Of a stretch of 64,000 nt of DNA, positions 1 through 7,419 are shown piece by piece. The notes under the pieces were generated by a model. The model saw nothing but the letters and a program-made list of their open reading frames with translations. It searched no databases and had not been told where the DNA came from. Both the position numbers and the translations under genes were made by a program. Origin of the DNA: Bifidobacterium sp. (GTDB taxonomy: Bacteria; Actinomycetota; Actinomycetes; Actinomycetales; Bifidobacteriaceae); assembly GCA_022640915.1 (NCBI GenBank), contig JALCCT010000002.1, forward strand, positions 62,001 through 126,000. The letters are read 5' to 3'. Numbering within the stretch: the stretch's first letter is position 1; each line of letters begins with the position of its first letter.

Positions 1-259
1 TGATTTCCGCCGTGTTCTGGTTGCGGCGGGCCTCGCGAGCCTTGATCTTCTCGGTGTACTTGAACTTGCCGTAATCGATGAGCTTGGCGACCGGAGGCTT
101 CGCATTCGGTGCCACCTCGACGAGATCAAGGTTCGCTTCCTTCGCAAGATTCAACGCGACCGAGGTGGCAATGACGCCGACTTGCTCGCTGTTCGGGCCG
201 ATCAAGCGCACTTGGGAGACGCGAATCTCATCGTTGATACGTGGTTCGTCGCTGATAAT
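1..259 (-). CDS. infC: Translation initiation factor IF-3, N-terminal part (gene continues left of window)
   Basis: IF-3 binds the 30S subunit, blocks premature 50S joining and proofreads the start codon and initiator tRNA. The visible ~86 residues carry the family N-domain signatures [36 protein letters not shown] and IDYGKFKY. The C-terminal domain lies outside the window. Between the in-frame stop TGA (283-281) and the ISDEPRIND motif there are nine sense codons and none is ATG, GTG or TTG. The start is therefore probably ATT (259-257) or ATC (256-254). GGAG at 265-262 and AAGG at 272-269 can serve as ribosome binding sites. A rare AUU start is well known for infC in other bacteria, where IF-3 represses its own translation. 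Identity is secure; the exact start is inference. Confidence 0.93.
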   Translation of the reverse strand, partial: MISDEPRINDEIRVSQVRLIGPNSEQVGVIATSVALNLAKEANLDLVEVAPNAKPPVAKLIDYGKFKYTEKIKAREARRNQNTAEI

Positions 260-553
260 TACTCCAATCCTTATATTCCTTCACGGGACCAGATGAACAC
301 TTCGGCAGCAGATCCATGGCACCGCCTTCTGCGCGCTACATTCAGCGCATCGCATGTCGAGCTACATCTCGCACCATCATGCATCATGATCCAGCTACGA
401 ACCCATTCGCAGCAAATCACCAGGTCTATGCCTTGAACCCAAAGCCATGACAAGCTTTCAGGTGGGGTTGCCCCGCTTTCTTGATTTCTCAAGCCAGTCA
501 TCAAGCATACCATGGGCCTGGACAAGGTCGGCGCGCCTCATTGCATTACCGTC
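260..553 (-). promoter_or_regulatory. Upstream/leader region of infC (no gene seen)
   Basis: This stretch separates the spermidine-synthase-like gene from infC on the same strand and has no convincing coding frame. It should hold the infC promoter and untranslated leader. A short stem CTTGA-GAAA-TCAAG near 485-500 (minus strand) and a GGGG/CCCC stem near 462-473 are visible. Neither has a U-tract. I could not assign a known ribosomal-protein leader motif. Confidence 0.35.
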
Positions 554-2263
554 TCATTGCAATTCCAGCAAGCCTTGGATGCCTTTAGTCCGCAGGATCT
601 CACGATACGGCCCAGCCTCCCGCGCGATGAGTTCGTCGATGGCATGCATGCCGAGCAGCTCCACCGGAGCCCTGTCGTCAGTGAGGATCATTGCATTGTG
701 GTGCAGTCTGGATGACGGCGTGAGCCGGCCGGCGACCTCCCCCATCGCCTGTTCGAGATTGCTGTCGCGCGTGCGCGCGAACGTTGTGGTTCGCAGTGCG
801 GCGCCCGCCTGAACGATATCGCTGGTTCTGGAACGATGAGGCCCGTCACCTGATTGATGCGGCATATTCGGATTTTCCGAGCCCGGTTTTTTGGCGAAGA
901 GCTCGCGATTGGTCGTGCCCGGCACATCGGCGGTCACTATGTTACGCCACCCGAACACGCTGGCGATGGTGCCGGCCAGCGCCTCGTTGATCGAGCCCTC
1001 GCCGTCCGAGATCATATTCATATTGACGACCATGACGCCGCCGGGATTGAGATGCTGCCGCACCATCGTGAAGAACTCGGCCGAGCTCATCTGGAAGGGA
1101 ATCGTGATGTCCTGATAAGCATCGACCATGATCACGTCATAAGTGTCTTTACTTGCGGCCAGCCACGCACGGCCGTCGTAAGTGCTGACCGGAATATCCT
1201 GCGGCTCCTTAAAATATTGGCCTGCTAGCGCTGTAATCTTCTCATCAATCTCCACTCCGGCGATGCGCATATGCGGGTAGTACTGTCGCAGCTGGCGTGC
1301 GTATGTCCCGGTGCCCATGCCCAGGATCAACGCAGACTCGGCGTGGTCGGCCAGCGCCGGTGCAGCAAGCGCGGTGTCGTAGTACATGCCGGTCAGGCCC
1401 GGCTGCTTCATCGTCACCGATTGAACGCCGAAAAGCACGTTGGTCGACAGTATAGTGCGATCGGCCAGTTTCTTGACCTGCAGATAGTTGTAGATTGACT
1501 CGCCCTCATAGGCCAACCCACGCTCCCAGAATGCGAAGCCGCTCATCGGCGAAACGAGCGCTGAAGCTGCGAAGACGACTGCGCTGACGGCGCTGGCGAC
1601 GAGCCGGACCTTGGAGGCGATGAAGTACGTGAGCGCGAGTGCCAGCAGGAGCCCGGAGAATATCAGGAAGGTTACGAACGTGCCGACCGCCGGAATCGTG
1701 ACGAAGGTCGGCAGGAAGGTGCCCAGAATCGAACCAATGGTGTTGCAAGCGCTCAGCCGGCCGACCACCGAGGCGTTGTCGTCCAGCGAATCGGTAGCAA
1801 ACTTGACCAGGCCGGGGGTCACCGTGCCCAGCAGGAACAGCGGCGGCACGAAGATCAGCATGCAGCTAATGAACGCGGCTGCCACCAGAAAATTCGTTGA
1901 CACCGTGACGACGAGCAAACCGGAGACAACAATAATAAGGTATTTTCCCGCGAGCGGAATAAGTGCAATCCACACTGCTGCCATCATCACACGCATGTAG
2001 AGCTTGTCAGGATTAGGATCGCGGTCAGCCTTGCGCCCACCCCACACGCTGCCTAATGCAAGCGCGATCATAATGGTGCCGATAATGATAGTCCACACGA
2101 TCTGCGAACTGGAGAAATATGGAGCCAACAGACGCGACGCGCCCAGTTCAGCAGCCATCACAGCCATGCCGGAGAAGAACTCGGTGACGTACAGGAACAT
2201 CTTCGAGCGCAGGATCGGACGGGCTTGACCCGTCGTGGTGGCCGTAGCGGTCGTGGTAGGCAT
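554..2263 (-). CDS. Membrane-embedded spermidine-synthase-like (fused MFS/aminopropyltransferase-type) protein
   Basis: The 569-residue protein has two parts. Residues ~22-235 are a run of about seven hydrophobic membrane segments. Residues ~250-480 form a spermidine-synthase-like Rossmann domain with YEGESIYNYLQV (252-263), the SAM-type loop ALILGMGTGTYARQL (311-325), the acidic strand end GVEID (336-340) and VIMVDAYQD. Soluble spermidine synthases move an aminopropyl group from decarboxylated SAM to putrescine. The membrane-fused actinobacterial versions are mostly uncharacterised, so polyamine synthesis is only a family-based guess. No speD (SAM decarboxylase) or other polyamine gene is nearby. 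The ~85 C-terminal residues beyond the fold are unusual and contain a predicted disordered patch (EKPGSENPNMPHQSGDG-like). It is probably monocistronic. Confidence 0.8.
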   Translation of the reverse strand: MPTTTATATTTGQARPILRSKMFLYVTEFFSGMAVMAAELGASRLLAPYFSSSQIVWTIIIGTIMIALALGSVWGGRKADRDPNPDKLYMRVMMAAVWIALIPLAGKYLIIVVSGLLVVTVSTNFLVAAAFISCMLIFVPPLFLLGTVTPGLVKFATDSLDDNASVVGRLSACNTIGSILGTFLPTFVTIPAVGTFVTFLIFSGLLLALALTYFIASKVRLVASAVSAVVFAASALVSPMSGFAFWERGLAYEGESIYNYLQVKKLADRTILSTNVLFGVQSVTMKQPGLTGMYYDTALAAPALADHAESALILGMGTGTYARQLRQYYPHMRIAGVEIDEKITALAGQYFKEPQDIPVSTYDGRAWLAASKDTYDVIMVDAYQDITIPFQMSSAEFFTMVRQHLNPGGVMVVNMNMISDGEGSINEALAGTIASVFGWRNIVTADVPGTTNRELFAKKPGSENPNMPHQSGDGPHRSRTSDIVQAGAALRTTTFARTRDSNLEQAMGEVAGRLTPSSRLHHNAMILTDDRAPVELLGMHAIDELIAREAGPYREILRTKGIQGLLELQ

Positions 2264-2391
2264 AATTCCTCTTTACTGCGAGCGTCAGACGCTGAACATC
2301 AATGTCACGGCGAGCCTATCAGACCAATGCGAATGCGCGCGTGAACTTGTGTCCACTTCGGCGCGTGGCGCACGTGGACTAGAGTGGCAGC

Positions 2392-3168
2392 ATGAACCAG
2401 GCGAACCGAGTATGTGTCATCTTCGCAGCGGGACAGTATTACGGCCAGATGCCGGACTTGCCTGCGGATCTTCTTGCAGGGATTCCCCGCCCTTTGGTGA
2501 TCGCCGCCGACGCCGGCTTCGACCACGCACGGGCCGATAACATCAGCGCCGACATCGTGATCGGAGACTTCGACTCGGTGCAGGGCAGCATACCTGATGA
2601 CGAGCGCACGCTACGGCTGCCGGCGCAAAAAGACGATCCCGATATGCTTTCGGCACTGAAGGTCGGCTGGAATCGTGGAGCGCGAGAGTTCCATATCCTC
2701 GGCGCACTGGGCGGCAGAATCGACCACACGATCGCGAACATCCAGCTCATGGGATTGCTATCGCGGCACGGAGGCATCGGATTTCTATATGGCGAAGGCA
2801 CTATCGTCACCGCGATTACCGACGGCGAGCTTGCATTCCAGGCGCATGCTGCAGTGCCCGGTGGCATGGTATCGGTGTTCGCCCAGTCAGATTCGGCACG
2901 TGATGTGAACGAGCCGGGGTTGAAATACCAGTTGCGCCACGCGACATTGACCAACAGCGTGGTGCAGGGCGTGAGCAACGAGTTCCTGCCCGGCATTCCC
3001 AGCGCCATCAACGTACACGAAGGCACATTGATCGTGACCTTCCCCATCGCCACGCCGATGCCGGCGGTTTCGCGCTACCGCGAGCTCGGCGGCGGTCTAG
3101 GGCCACTCGACACCGAGGTTTCGCCGTTGCTCGCCACGCAGCTGCGCGAGCATACAACTAACCATTGA
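2392..3168 (+). CDS. thiN: Thiamine pyrophosphokinase
   Basis: The enzyme transfers pyrophosphate from ATP to thiamine, making the cofactor thiamine diphosphate. The 258-residue length fits the family. Catalytic-domain motifs are IGDFDS (57-62), KDDPDMLSALK (80-90) and GALGGRIDHTIANI (104-117). These hold the Mg-ATP and the substrate-binding aspartates. The C-terminal half is the thiamin-binding beta-sandwich, with the LTNSVVQGVSNE segment. ATG at 2392 has no clear Shine-Dalgarno, so the message may be leaderless or nearly so. The short stem GTCCAC (2351-2356)/GTGGAC (2374-2379) sits just upstream. The gene ends 13 nt before the ArsC-like gene and the two may be cotranscribed. Confidence 0.92.
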   Translation: MNQANRVCVIFAAGQYYGQMPDLPADLLAGIPRPLVIAADAGFDHARADNISADIVIGDFDSVQGSIPDDERTLRLPAQKDDPDMLSALKVGWNRGAREFHILGALGGRIDHTIANIQLMGLLSRHGGIGFLYGEGTIVTAITDGELAFQAHAAVPGGMVSVFAQSDSARDVNEPGLKYQLRHATLTNSVVQGVSNEFLPGIPSAINVHEGTLIVTFPIATPMPAVSRYRELGGGLGPLDTEVSPLLATQLREHTTNH

Positions 3169-3181
3169 ATCAGGAGGTTCC

Positions 3182-3595
3182 ATGACTGACATGACTGCAA
3201 TCGCTGGGCGCACCGAAGACCGCCTGCTGTTTATCTGTTATTCGCGCTGCTCGACCTGCGCTCGAGCACGGCGCTGGCTGACCGAGCAGGGCATCGAGTT
3301 CACGCAGCGCGATATCAAGACCGACAACCCCACGAAAGCCGAACTCGCTGCTTGGTATCATGCCAGCGGGCTGCCAATCCGGCGCTTCTTCAACACATCC
3401 GGGCAGCTGTACCGAAGCTTGGGGTTGAAAGACAAACTGCCTTCGATGAGTGATGACGAGGCACTGGAATTGCTGGCCACCGACGGCATGCTCGTCAAGC
3501 GACCAATAGTTGTGAGCGCTCACGGTATTTTGGTCGGATTTTCGCCTGAGGCATGGGGCGGCATGCTGGAAAGTACAGGCGACAGGATAAAGTAG
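3182..3595 (+). CDS. ArsC/Spx/YffB-family thioredoxin-fold protein
   Basis: The 137-residue protein has the ArsC-family thioredoxin fold: FICYSRCSTCARARRWL near the N-terminus with a CSTC redox pair (23-26), then IEFTQRDIKTDNPT, LPIRRFFNTSG and GMLVKRPIVV. The last two match the substrate-side loops of the family. Members include glutaredoxin-type arsenate reductases and Spx-like regulators. The CxxC and the lack of arsenic genes nearby argue against a firm arsenate-reductase call; it could be a thiol reductase. Translation starts at ATG 3182 after a strong AGGAGG. It follows thiN closely and precedes gap. Confidence 0.82.
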   Translation: MTDMTAIAGRTEDRLLFICYSRCSTCARARRWLTEQGIEFTQRDIKTDNPTKAELAAWYHASGLPIRRFFNTSGQLYRSLGLKDKLPSMSDDEALELLATDGMLVKRPIVVSAHGILVGFSPEAWGGMLESTGDRIK

Positions 3596-3666
3596 GTGCC
3601 GTCGGTAAACAACGGCCGGGGCGCGCGGGCGCGCGTCCGAGCCTGAATCCCTAAGGGAGTATTTTT
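3596..3666 (+). repeat. GC-rich palindromic stretch before gap
   Basis: The 71-nt gap between the ArsC-like gene and gap contains a strong stem built from GGGGCGCGC and GCGCGTCC around 3618-3637, followed by the gap ribosome binding site AAGGGAG (3653-3659). It could terminate or attenuate readthrough from thiN-arsC into gap. No U-run follows the stem. Confidence 0.4.
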
Positions 3667-4722
3667 ATGACAGTGAAGATTGGTATCAACGGCTTTGGCC
3701 GTATCGGACGCCTCGCATTCCGCCGTATCCTCAAGCTTCAGGAGCGTGGCGGACAGGCCGGTGACATCGAGGTCGCAGCCATCAACGATCTGACCACCCC
3801 GTCCATGCTGGCCTATCTGCTCAAGTACGACAGCACTCAGGGCTCGTTCCGTCACGACGACGGCACCGCCTACGCCGTGACTTCCACTGACACCGCCATC
3901 GTGGTGGACGGCAAGTCCTACACGGTCTACGCCGAGAAAGACGCCCGCAATCTTCCGTGGGTCAAGAACGACGGTGTCGAGTTCGTGCTCGAATGCACCG
4001 GCTTCTACACTTCAGCCGAGAAGTCTCAGGCTCACCTGGACGCCGGCGCCAAGAAAGTGCTTATCTCCGCCCCGGCGAAGGACGACACCACTGCGACCGT
4101 CGTGGCTGGTGTGAACGACGACATTCTGACCGCTGACGACAACATCGTGTCTGCCGGCTCGTGCACCACCAACTCCTTGGCCGCCATGGTCAAGACACTG
4201 GATGAGAACTTCGGCATCAAGGCCGGCTTCATGACCACGATCCACGCGTACACCGGCACCCAGATGATACTCGACGGACCACGCTCCAAGAACGGCCGCG
4301 CCAACCGCGCCGCTGCCGTCAACACGATCGAGCACTCCACCGGCGCCGCCAAGGCCATCGGCAAGGTTGTCCCGTCTGTGCAAGGCAAGCTGCAGGGCCA
4401 CGCCCAGCGCGTTGCGGTGCCTGATGGCTCTGTCACCGAGCTGACCTCCGTGCTGGAGAAGTCCGCGACCGCAGACGAGATCAACGAGGTCTTCAAGAAG
4501 GCGTACTCGGATTCCGAGACCTACGGTTACAACGCCGACGGCATTGTAACCTCCGACATCATCGGCGACACCCACGGCGGCGTCTTCGACCCGACCCAGA
4601 CCGCGGTCAATGAAGTTGACGGCGTCACCTTGGTGCGCACCGTAGCCTTCTACGACAACGAGAACGGCTTCACCTGCAACATGATCCGCACGCTGATGAA
4701 GTTCGCCGAAGTCTCCAAGTGA
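3667..4722 (+). CDS. gap: Glyceraldehyde-3-phosphate dehydrogenase
   Basis: This cytosolic glycolytic enzyme oxidises glyceraldehyde 3-phosphate to 1,3-bisphosphoglycerate with NAD. In bifidobacteria it acts in the lower half of the fructose-6-phosphate (bifid) shunt. The 351 residues begin with the NAD-binding [10 protein letters not shown] and contain the catalytic motif [11 protein letters not shown] (active-site cysteine in SCTTN), then [10 protein letters not shown] and the C-terminal [12 protein letters not shown]. Codon use is strongly biased to C-ending codons (AAC, ATC, TCC, GAC), as expected for a highly expressed gene. The start ATG at 3667 follows AAGGGAG by 7 nt. A long inverted repeat follows at 4804-4855. 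Confidence 0.98.
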   Translation: MTVKIGINGFGRIGRLAFRRILKLQERGGQAGDIEVAAINDLTTPSMLAYLLKYDSTQGSFRHDDGTAYAVTSTDTAIVVDGKSYTVYAEKDARNLPWVKNDGVEFVLECTGFYTSAEKSQAHLDAGAKKVLISAPAKDDTTATVVAGVNDDILTADDNIVSAGSCTTNSLAAMVKTLDENFGIKAGFMTTIHAYTGTQMILDGPRSKNGRANRAAAVNTIEHSTGAAKAIGKVVPSVQGKLQGHAQRVAVPDGSVTELTSVLEKSATADEINEVFKKAYSDSETYGYNADGIVTSDIIGDTHGGVFDPTQTAVNEVDGVTLVRTVAFYDNENGFTCNMIRTLMKFAEVSK

Positions 4723-4803
4723 GCGATGGTGCATGTGGGCCGCGCGTTGGCTGCGACTCATCTGCATCGCTGACTGACTGATTGCAGGCATTTTCGTCTG
4801 TCG

Positions 4804-4855
4804 CTTCGCCCCTACCGAGCAATGAGCGTTATGCTTACGCCGGGTAGGGGCGAAG
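4804..4855. terminator. 13-bp perfect inverted repeat downstream of gap
   Basis: Arms CTTCGCCCCTACC (4804-4816) and GGTAGGGGCGAAG (4843-4855) are perfectly complementary, with a 26-nt loop that can itself pair AGCA with TGCT. It lies 80 nt after the gap stop. A terminator or mRNA-stabilising 3' structure is likely, but no U-tract follows. Confidence 0.55.
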
Positions 4856-4934
4856 TCGTTGCTACGGCATCGGATCTCCTGGCACAAACCACCATATGGC
4901 GTGGATATCGTCTCTATGCGATACAACGGATTGT

Positions 4935-5462
4935 ATGGCGAAACGGAACAGGCACGCATCTGATAGCAAGGGCGAAGGAAGCAAAGGCGGCACACCTGCC
5001 ATCGTGCAGCTGCGCAAAGCCGGCGTGCCCTTCGCAACTTATGAATACGAGCATTCTTCGGATCACATGACCGATGGCTACGGCGTCGAGGCCGCACAGC
5101 AGCTCGGGCTCGACCCACATCAGATCTTCAAAACCCTAATGGCCGACACTGGCGACGAACGGGTGATCGGCATCGTACCGGTCAGCGGGCATCTCGATCT
5201 CAAAGCGCTGGCGGCAGCAGTCGGCGTGAAGAAAGCGGTCATGGCGGACCACGACGTGGCACAACGAGAGAGTGGCTATGTGCTCGGCGGCATCTCACCA
5301 TTTGGCCAGCGAACCCGGCACCGCACCGTGCTCGACGACAGCGCCTTGCAATTCGAAACCATCTTGGTGTCAGGCGGCAAACGGGGGCTTGATGTCGGGG
5401 TCAAGCCCGCTGATCTCCTCGCAGTCCTGCACGCCACAGCTGCGGCAATCGCTACGTGGTGA
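4935..5462 (+). CDS. ybaK: YbaK/EbsC-family aminoacyl-tRNA deacylase
   Basis: YbaK-type enzymes hydrolyse mischarged Cys-tRNA(Pro) in trans and so protect translation fidelity. The ~175-residue protein shows the fold's landmarks: TPAIVQLRKAGVPF, GVEAAQQLGLDPHQIFKTLM (the conserved lysine after Q-I-F), IVPVSGHLDLKALA, then GYVLGGISPFGQ and the C-terminal ISGGKRGLDVGV-like strand (seen here as VSGGKRGLDVGV). I chose ATG 4935 because homologous sequence starts soon after. The upstream ATG at 4896 adds 13 residues without similarity or a ribosome binding site. It is transcribed away from gap and is probably a single gene. Confidence 0.88.
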   Translation: MAKRNRHASDSKGEGSKGGTPAIVQLRKAGVPFATYEYEHSSDHMTDGYGVEAAQQLGLDPHQIFKTLMADTGDERVIGIVPVSGHLDLKALAAAVGVKKAVMADHDVAQRESGYVLGGISPFGQRTRHRTVLDDSALQFETILVSGGKRGLDVGVKPADLLAVLHATAAAIATW

Positions 5463-5911
5463 CGGCAAGACGATCACCGCTTCGCGCGGCATGGATGTGT
5501 CGGCATCTACTGTCGTAGGGAATACCCACCTCGCATCACACAATTTCAGATTCGCTCTCGTTACACGCCATCCCTAGCCCACGTATTCCGCTCGAAATGC
5601 TTGCTCAGTATAGGAGGCACGGAGACAATAAGTTTCAGGGGAAGACCATCGCTCGGGATACAGTAGGGAGCGCACACTATGAGGGATCACGGCCGATTCC
5701 AGCCGTGACTGTTCATGATGATAGGCAACACCGTGATATGACGCAGTGAAGGCATATCGTAACCGATATTAACAGCGCCTCATGCCGGCAATGGCAGAGG
5801 TATATAAATAAAATCGTCATACGCTCAACAACGCCGTATGAATACAGTTTGAACACGCCGGCATGACAGCGGACAGCGACATGCACGACACGAATGACAT
5901 GGAGATGCGAA
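5463..5911. other. Intergenic region between ybaK and galM
   Basis: No credible coding frame is present in these ~450 bases. The right half is AT-richer, with TATATAAATAAA near 5801-5812 that could be a -10 region for galM, although no well-spaced -35 hexamer is evident. The galM ribosome binding site GGAG (5901-5904) lies at the end. Confidence 0.4.
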
Positions 5912-6862
5912 ATGCCCACCACCCTGCCCCCTCGATCAGGCCAGCAATATTCGTTGCACCATGGCGGCTATGCTGCCATAGTCACCGAAATCGGCGCAAC
6001 GCTGCGCAAACTTACCTATCGAGGCAGCGATATCATCGTTCCATGGGGCCCTGATGAGGCCGCGCCTTGCTGCAACGGGCAGCTGCTGGTTCCCTTCCCT
6101 AACCGCATCGCGGACGGCGAATACACCTTTGACGGAGCAACGCACGAGCTACCGATCGACGAACATGAGCGCCACAACGCCATCCACGGCTACGGATACC
6201 GCTCGTATTGGACGCTGGAACGGCTTGAGGAAGACCAGGTGACACTGTGGTGGCGTGTCCCCAACATGCTCGGCTATCCTTTCGATCTCGTAGTCAGCGC
6301 CGAGTACCAACTCACCGATGACGGCCTGCATCTGCGCGTCAGCGCCACGAACCATGGGCGGCAACGCGCACCTTGGGCCTTGGCGATACACCCGTGGCTC
6401 TCGAACGGCCTGTCCGGCCATGGGGACGAGATCGATGCGCTCAACGCCCAGTGTCGTGTGACGATTCCCGCCGATACCCATGTAACAGTCAATGAGCGCC
6501 TGCTGCCCACTGGAACTGAGCCAGTGGACAACACAAAATACGATTTTCGCGAAGGCCAGCTGCTCACCCAGCAGCCGTATGACGACGCGTGGACCGACGT
6601 GCATCATGACGTTGACGGCACTGTCGCCGCGCGGTTCGAACGGCCCGACGGCCGCACGATCAGCGTCGGCGGAGACGAAAGCATCACCTCGTTCCAGATG
6701 TGCACCGGAACCGGATTCCCTGAATCCCAGCATCCTTGCGGAGTCGCCATCGAACCGCAAACCGCCTATGCCAATGCTTTCAACACGGGCAAAGATCTGA
6801 TTGCAATCGAGCCGGGGGCCTGTGTCTCGACCGCGCTATTCATTCGCGTCGAGCAAGAGTGA
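5912..6862 (+). CDS. galM: Aldose 1-epimerase (mutarotase)
   Basis: The enzyme interconverts alpha and beta anomers of aldohexoses such as galactose and glucose, feeding the Leloir pathway. The 316-residue beta-sandwich protein has HNAIHGYGY (substrate/catalytic His region), WALAIHPWLS (second catalytic His) and GVAIEPQTAYANAFN (catalytic Glu). These are the three active-site positions of the galactose-mutarotase superfamily. The start is ATG 5912, 7 nt after GGAG. An upstream in-frame ATG at 5894 lacks a ribosome binding site. The gene stands alone on the plus strand and is followed by a 22-bp inverted repeat. It may work with the GH42 locus at 58-60 kb, but that is inference. Confidence 0.9.
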   Translation: MPTTLPPRSGQQYSLHHGGYAAIVTEIGATLRKLTYRGSDIIVPWGPDEAAPCCNGQLLVPFPNRIADGEYTFDGATHELPIDEHERHNAIHGYGYRSYWTLERLEEDQVTLWWRVPNMLGYPFDLVVSAEYQLTDDGLHLRVSATNHGRQRAPWALAIHPWLSNGLSGHGDEIDALNAQCRVTIPADTHVTVNERLLPTGTEPVDNTKYDFREGQLLTQQPYDDAWTDVHHDVDGTVAARFERPDGRTISVGGDESITSFQMCTGTGFPESQHPCGVAIEPQTAYANAFNTGKDLIAIEPGACVSTALFIRVEQE

Positions 6863-6865
6863 CGC

Positions 6866-6955
6866 CAATCGTGGCAGGCTCAGGCGTCTAGCCCAAGCAG
6901 CGGCACGCATAGCGCGCACAGCAGCTCGGACGGGACGCCTGAGCTGCCACGATTG
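6866..6955. repeat. Long inverted repeat (22-23 bp arms) after galM
   Basis: The left arm 6866-6888 and right arm 6934-6955 are complementary except for one extra G in the left arm. They are separated by a 45-nt loop. It begins 3 nt after the galM stop and its right arm runs into the -35 box of the next promoter (6953-6958). It may be a galM terminator, a processed 3' structure or a regulatory site for the bL37 promoter. Confidence 0.6.
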
Positions 6956-6981
6956 CCAACGTCGTGCCGGTGTGCGATAAT
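6953..6981 (+). promoter_or_regulatory. Sigma70-type promoter for the bL37 gene
   Basis: -35 TTGCCA (6953-6958) and -10 GATAAT (6976-6981) each match the consensus at 5 of 6 positions, with the ideal 17-nt spacer and a TGTG just upstream of the -10. Transcription should start around 6988, about 30 nt before the ATG at 7020. Confidence 0.75.
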
Positions 6982-7019
6982 CCCCTAGGCTAATAACGTT
7001 TCCAGTAAAGGAGTCCATC

Positions 7020-7094
7020 ATGGGTATGCGCGGACGCAAGCGCAAGGATCGCCGCAAGAAGGCCGCCAATCACGGCAAAAGGCCAAATGCCTGA
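7020..7094 (+). CDS. Ribosomal protein bL37 (24 residues)
   Basis: This very short arginine/lysine-rich protein, MGMRGRKRKDRR followed by KKAANHGKRPNA, matches the actinobacteria-specific 50S protein bL37 first seen in mycobacterial ribosome structures. The ANHGKRPN tail and the RGRK core are the family's hallmark. It sits in the 23S rRNA as an extended peptide. The call is supported by an excellent ribosome binding site (AAAGGAG, 7007-7013, 6 nt before the ATG), a near-consensus promoter at 6953-6981 and a strong hairpin 32 nt after the stop. Together these make a self-contained single-gene transcription unit that length-limited gene finders commonly miss. Confidence 0.88.
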   Translation: MGMRGRKRKDRRKKAANHGKRPNA

Positions 7095-7126
7095 TCCCTG
7101 TCCGACGCGGTAGACGTCGTCAATAC

Positions 7127-7181
7127 ATGTATAGGTAAGAGCTCCGAGGAACCCCGTTCCTCGGAGCTCTTACCTATACAT
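7127..7181. terminator. Perfect 26-bp hairpin with 3-nt loop
   Basis: Arms 7127-7152 and 7156-7181 are perfectly complementary over 26 bp with loop CCC. The site lies 32 nt downstream of the bL37 stop and ~77 nt beyond the end of the convergent tRNA-Arg, so it can act on both strands. There is no U-tract outside the stem, though the AU-rich base (ATGTATAGG/CCTATACAT) would leave weak pairing there. The most likely role is a bidirectional terminator or processing signal. Confidence 0.65.
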
Positions 7182-7234
7182 CCCGCCAAGTTGACCTCCA
7201 CATTCGGGCAGAAATGGCGCAATAGCAACGTTTT

Positions 7235-7249
7235 GGGGCATGAAGCCCC
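7235..7249 (-). terminator. Small hairpin after tRNA-Arg
   Basis: GGGGC (7235-7239) and GCCCC (7245-7249) pair around a 5-nt loop. Flanking CAACG (7226-7230) can extend the stem with CGTTG-type pairing at 7249-7253. It lies 9 nt beyond the tRNA 3' end in the tRNA's direction and may be its terminator or 3'-processing structure. Confidence 0.4.
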
Positions 7250-7257
7250 GTTGTTTG

Positions 7258-7331
7258 TGACCCCGGCCGGATTCGAACCGGCGACCTTGAAATTAGAAGT
7301 TTCCTGCTCTATCCAACTGAGCTACGGGGCC
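7258..7331 (-). tRNA. tRNA-Arg (anticodon TCT)
   Basis: All cloverleaf parts are visible on the minus strand: acceptor stem GGCCCCG/CGGGGTC, D-arm GCTC...GAGC with AGTTGGATA loop, anticodon loop CTTCTAA with anticodon TCT (7297-7295), and T-arm GCCGG-TTCGAAT-CCGGC. The length is 74 nt without CCA, which is not encoded. It reads AGA (and AGG by wobble). The first anticodon-stem pair (27-43) is a G-A mismatch; the rest of the stem pairs normally. Confidence 0.95.
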
Positions 7332-7419
7332 GAAAACATCAGTACGACACTGTACCAGCACCTCCGTATCGCGACGGTGCGAAGGCGAGTGCGCCAAGTC
7401 TCTGCTATACCGTATAAGT

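Noticed and set aside
4012..5118. 368-residue minus-strand frame over gap
   Set aside because: Antisense of gap with strong codon bias; Arg/Gly/Val-rich, no motif.
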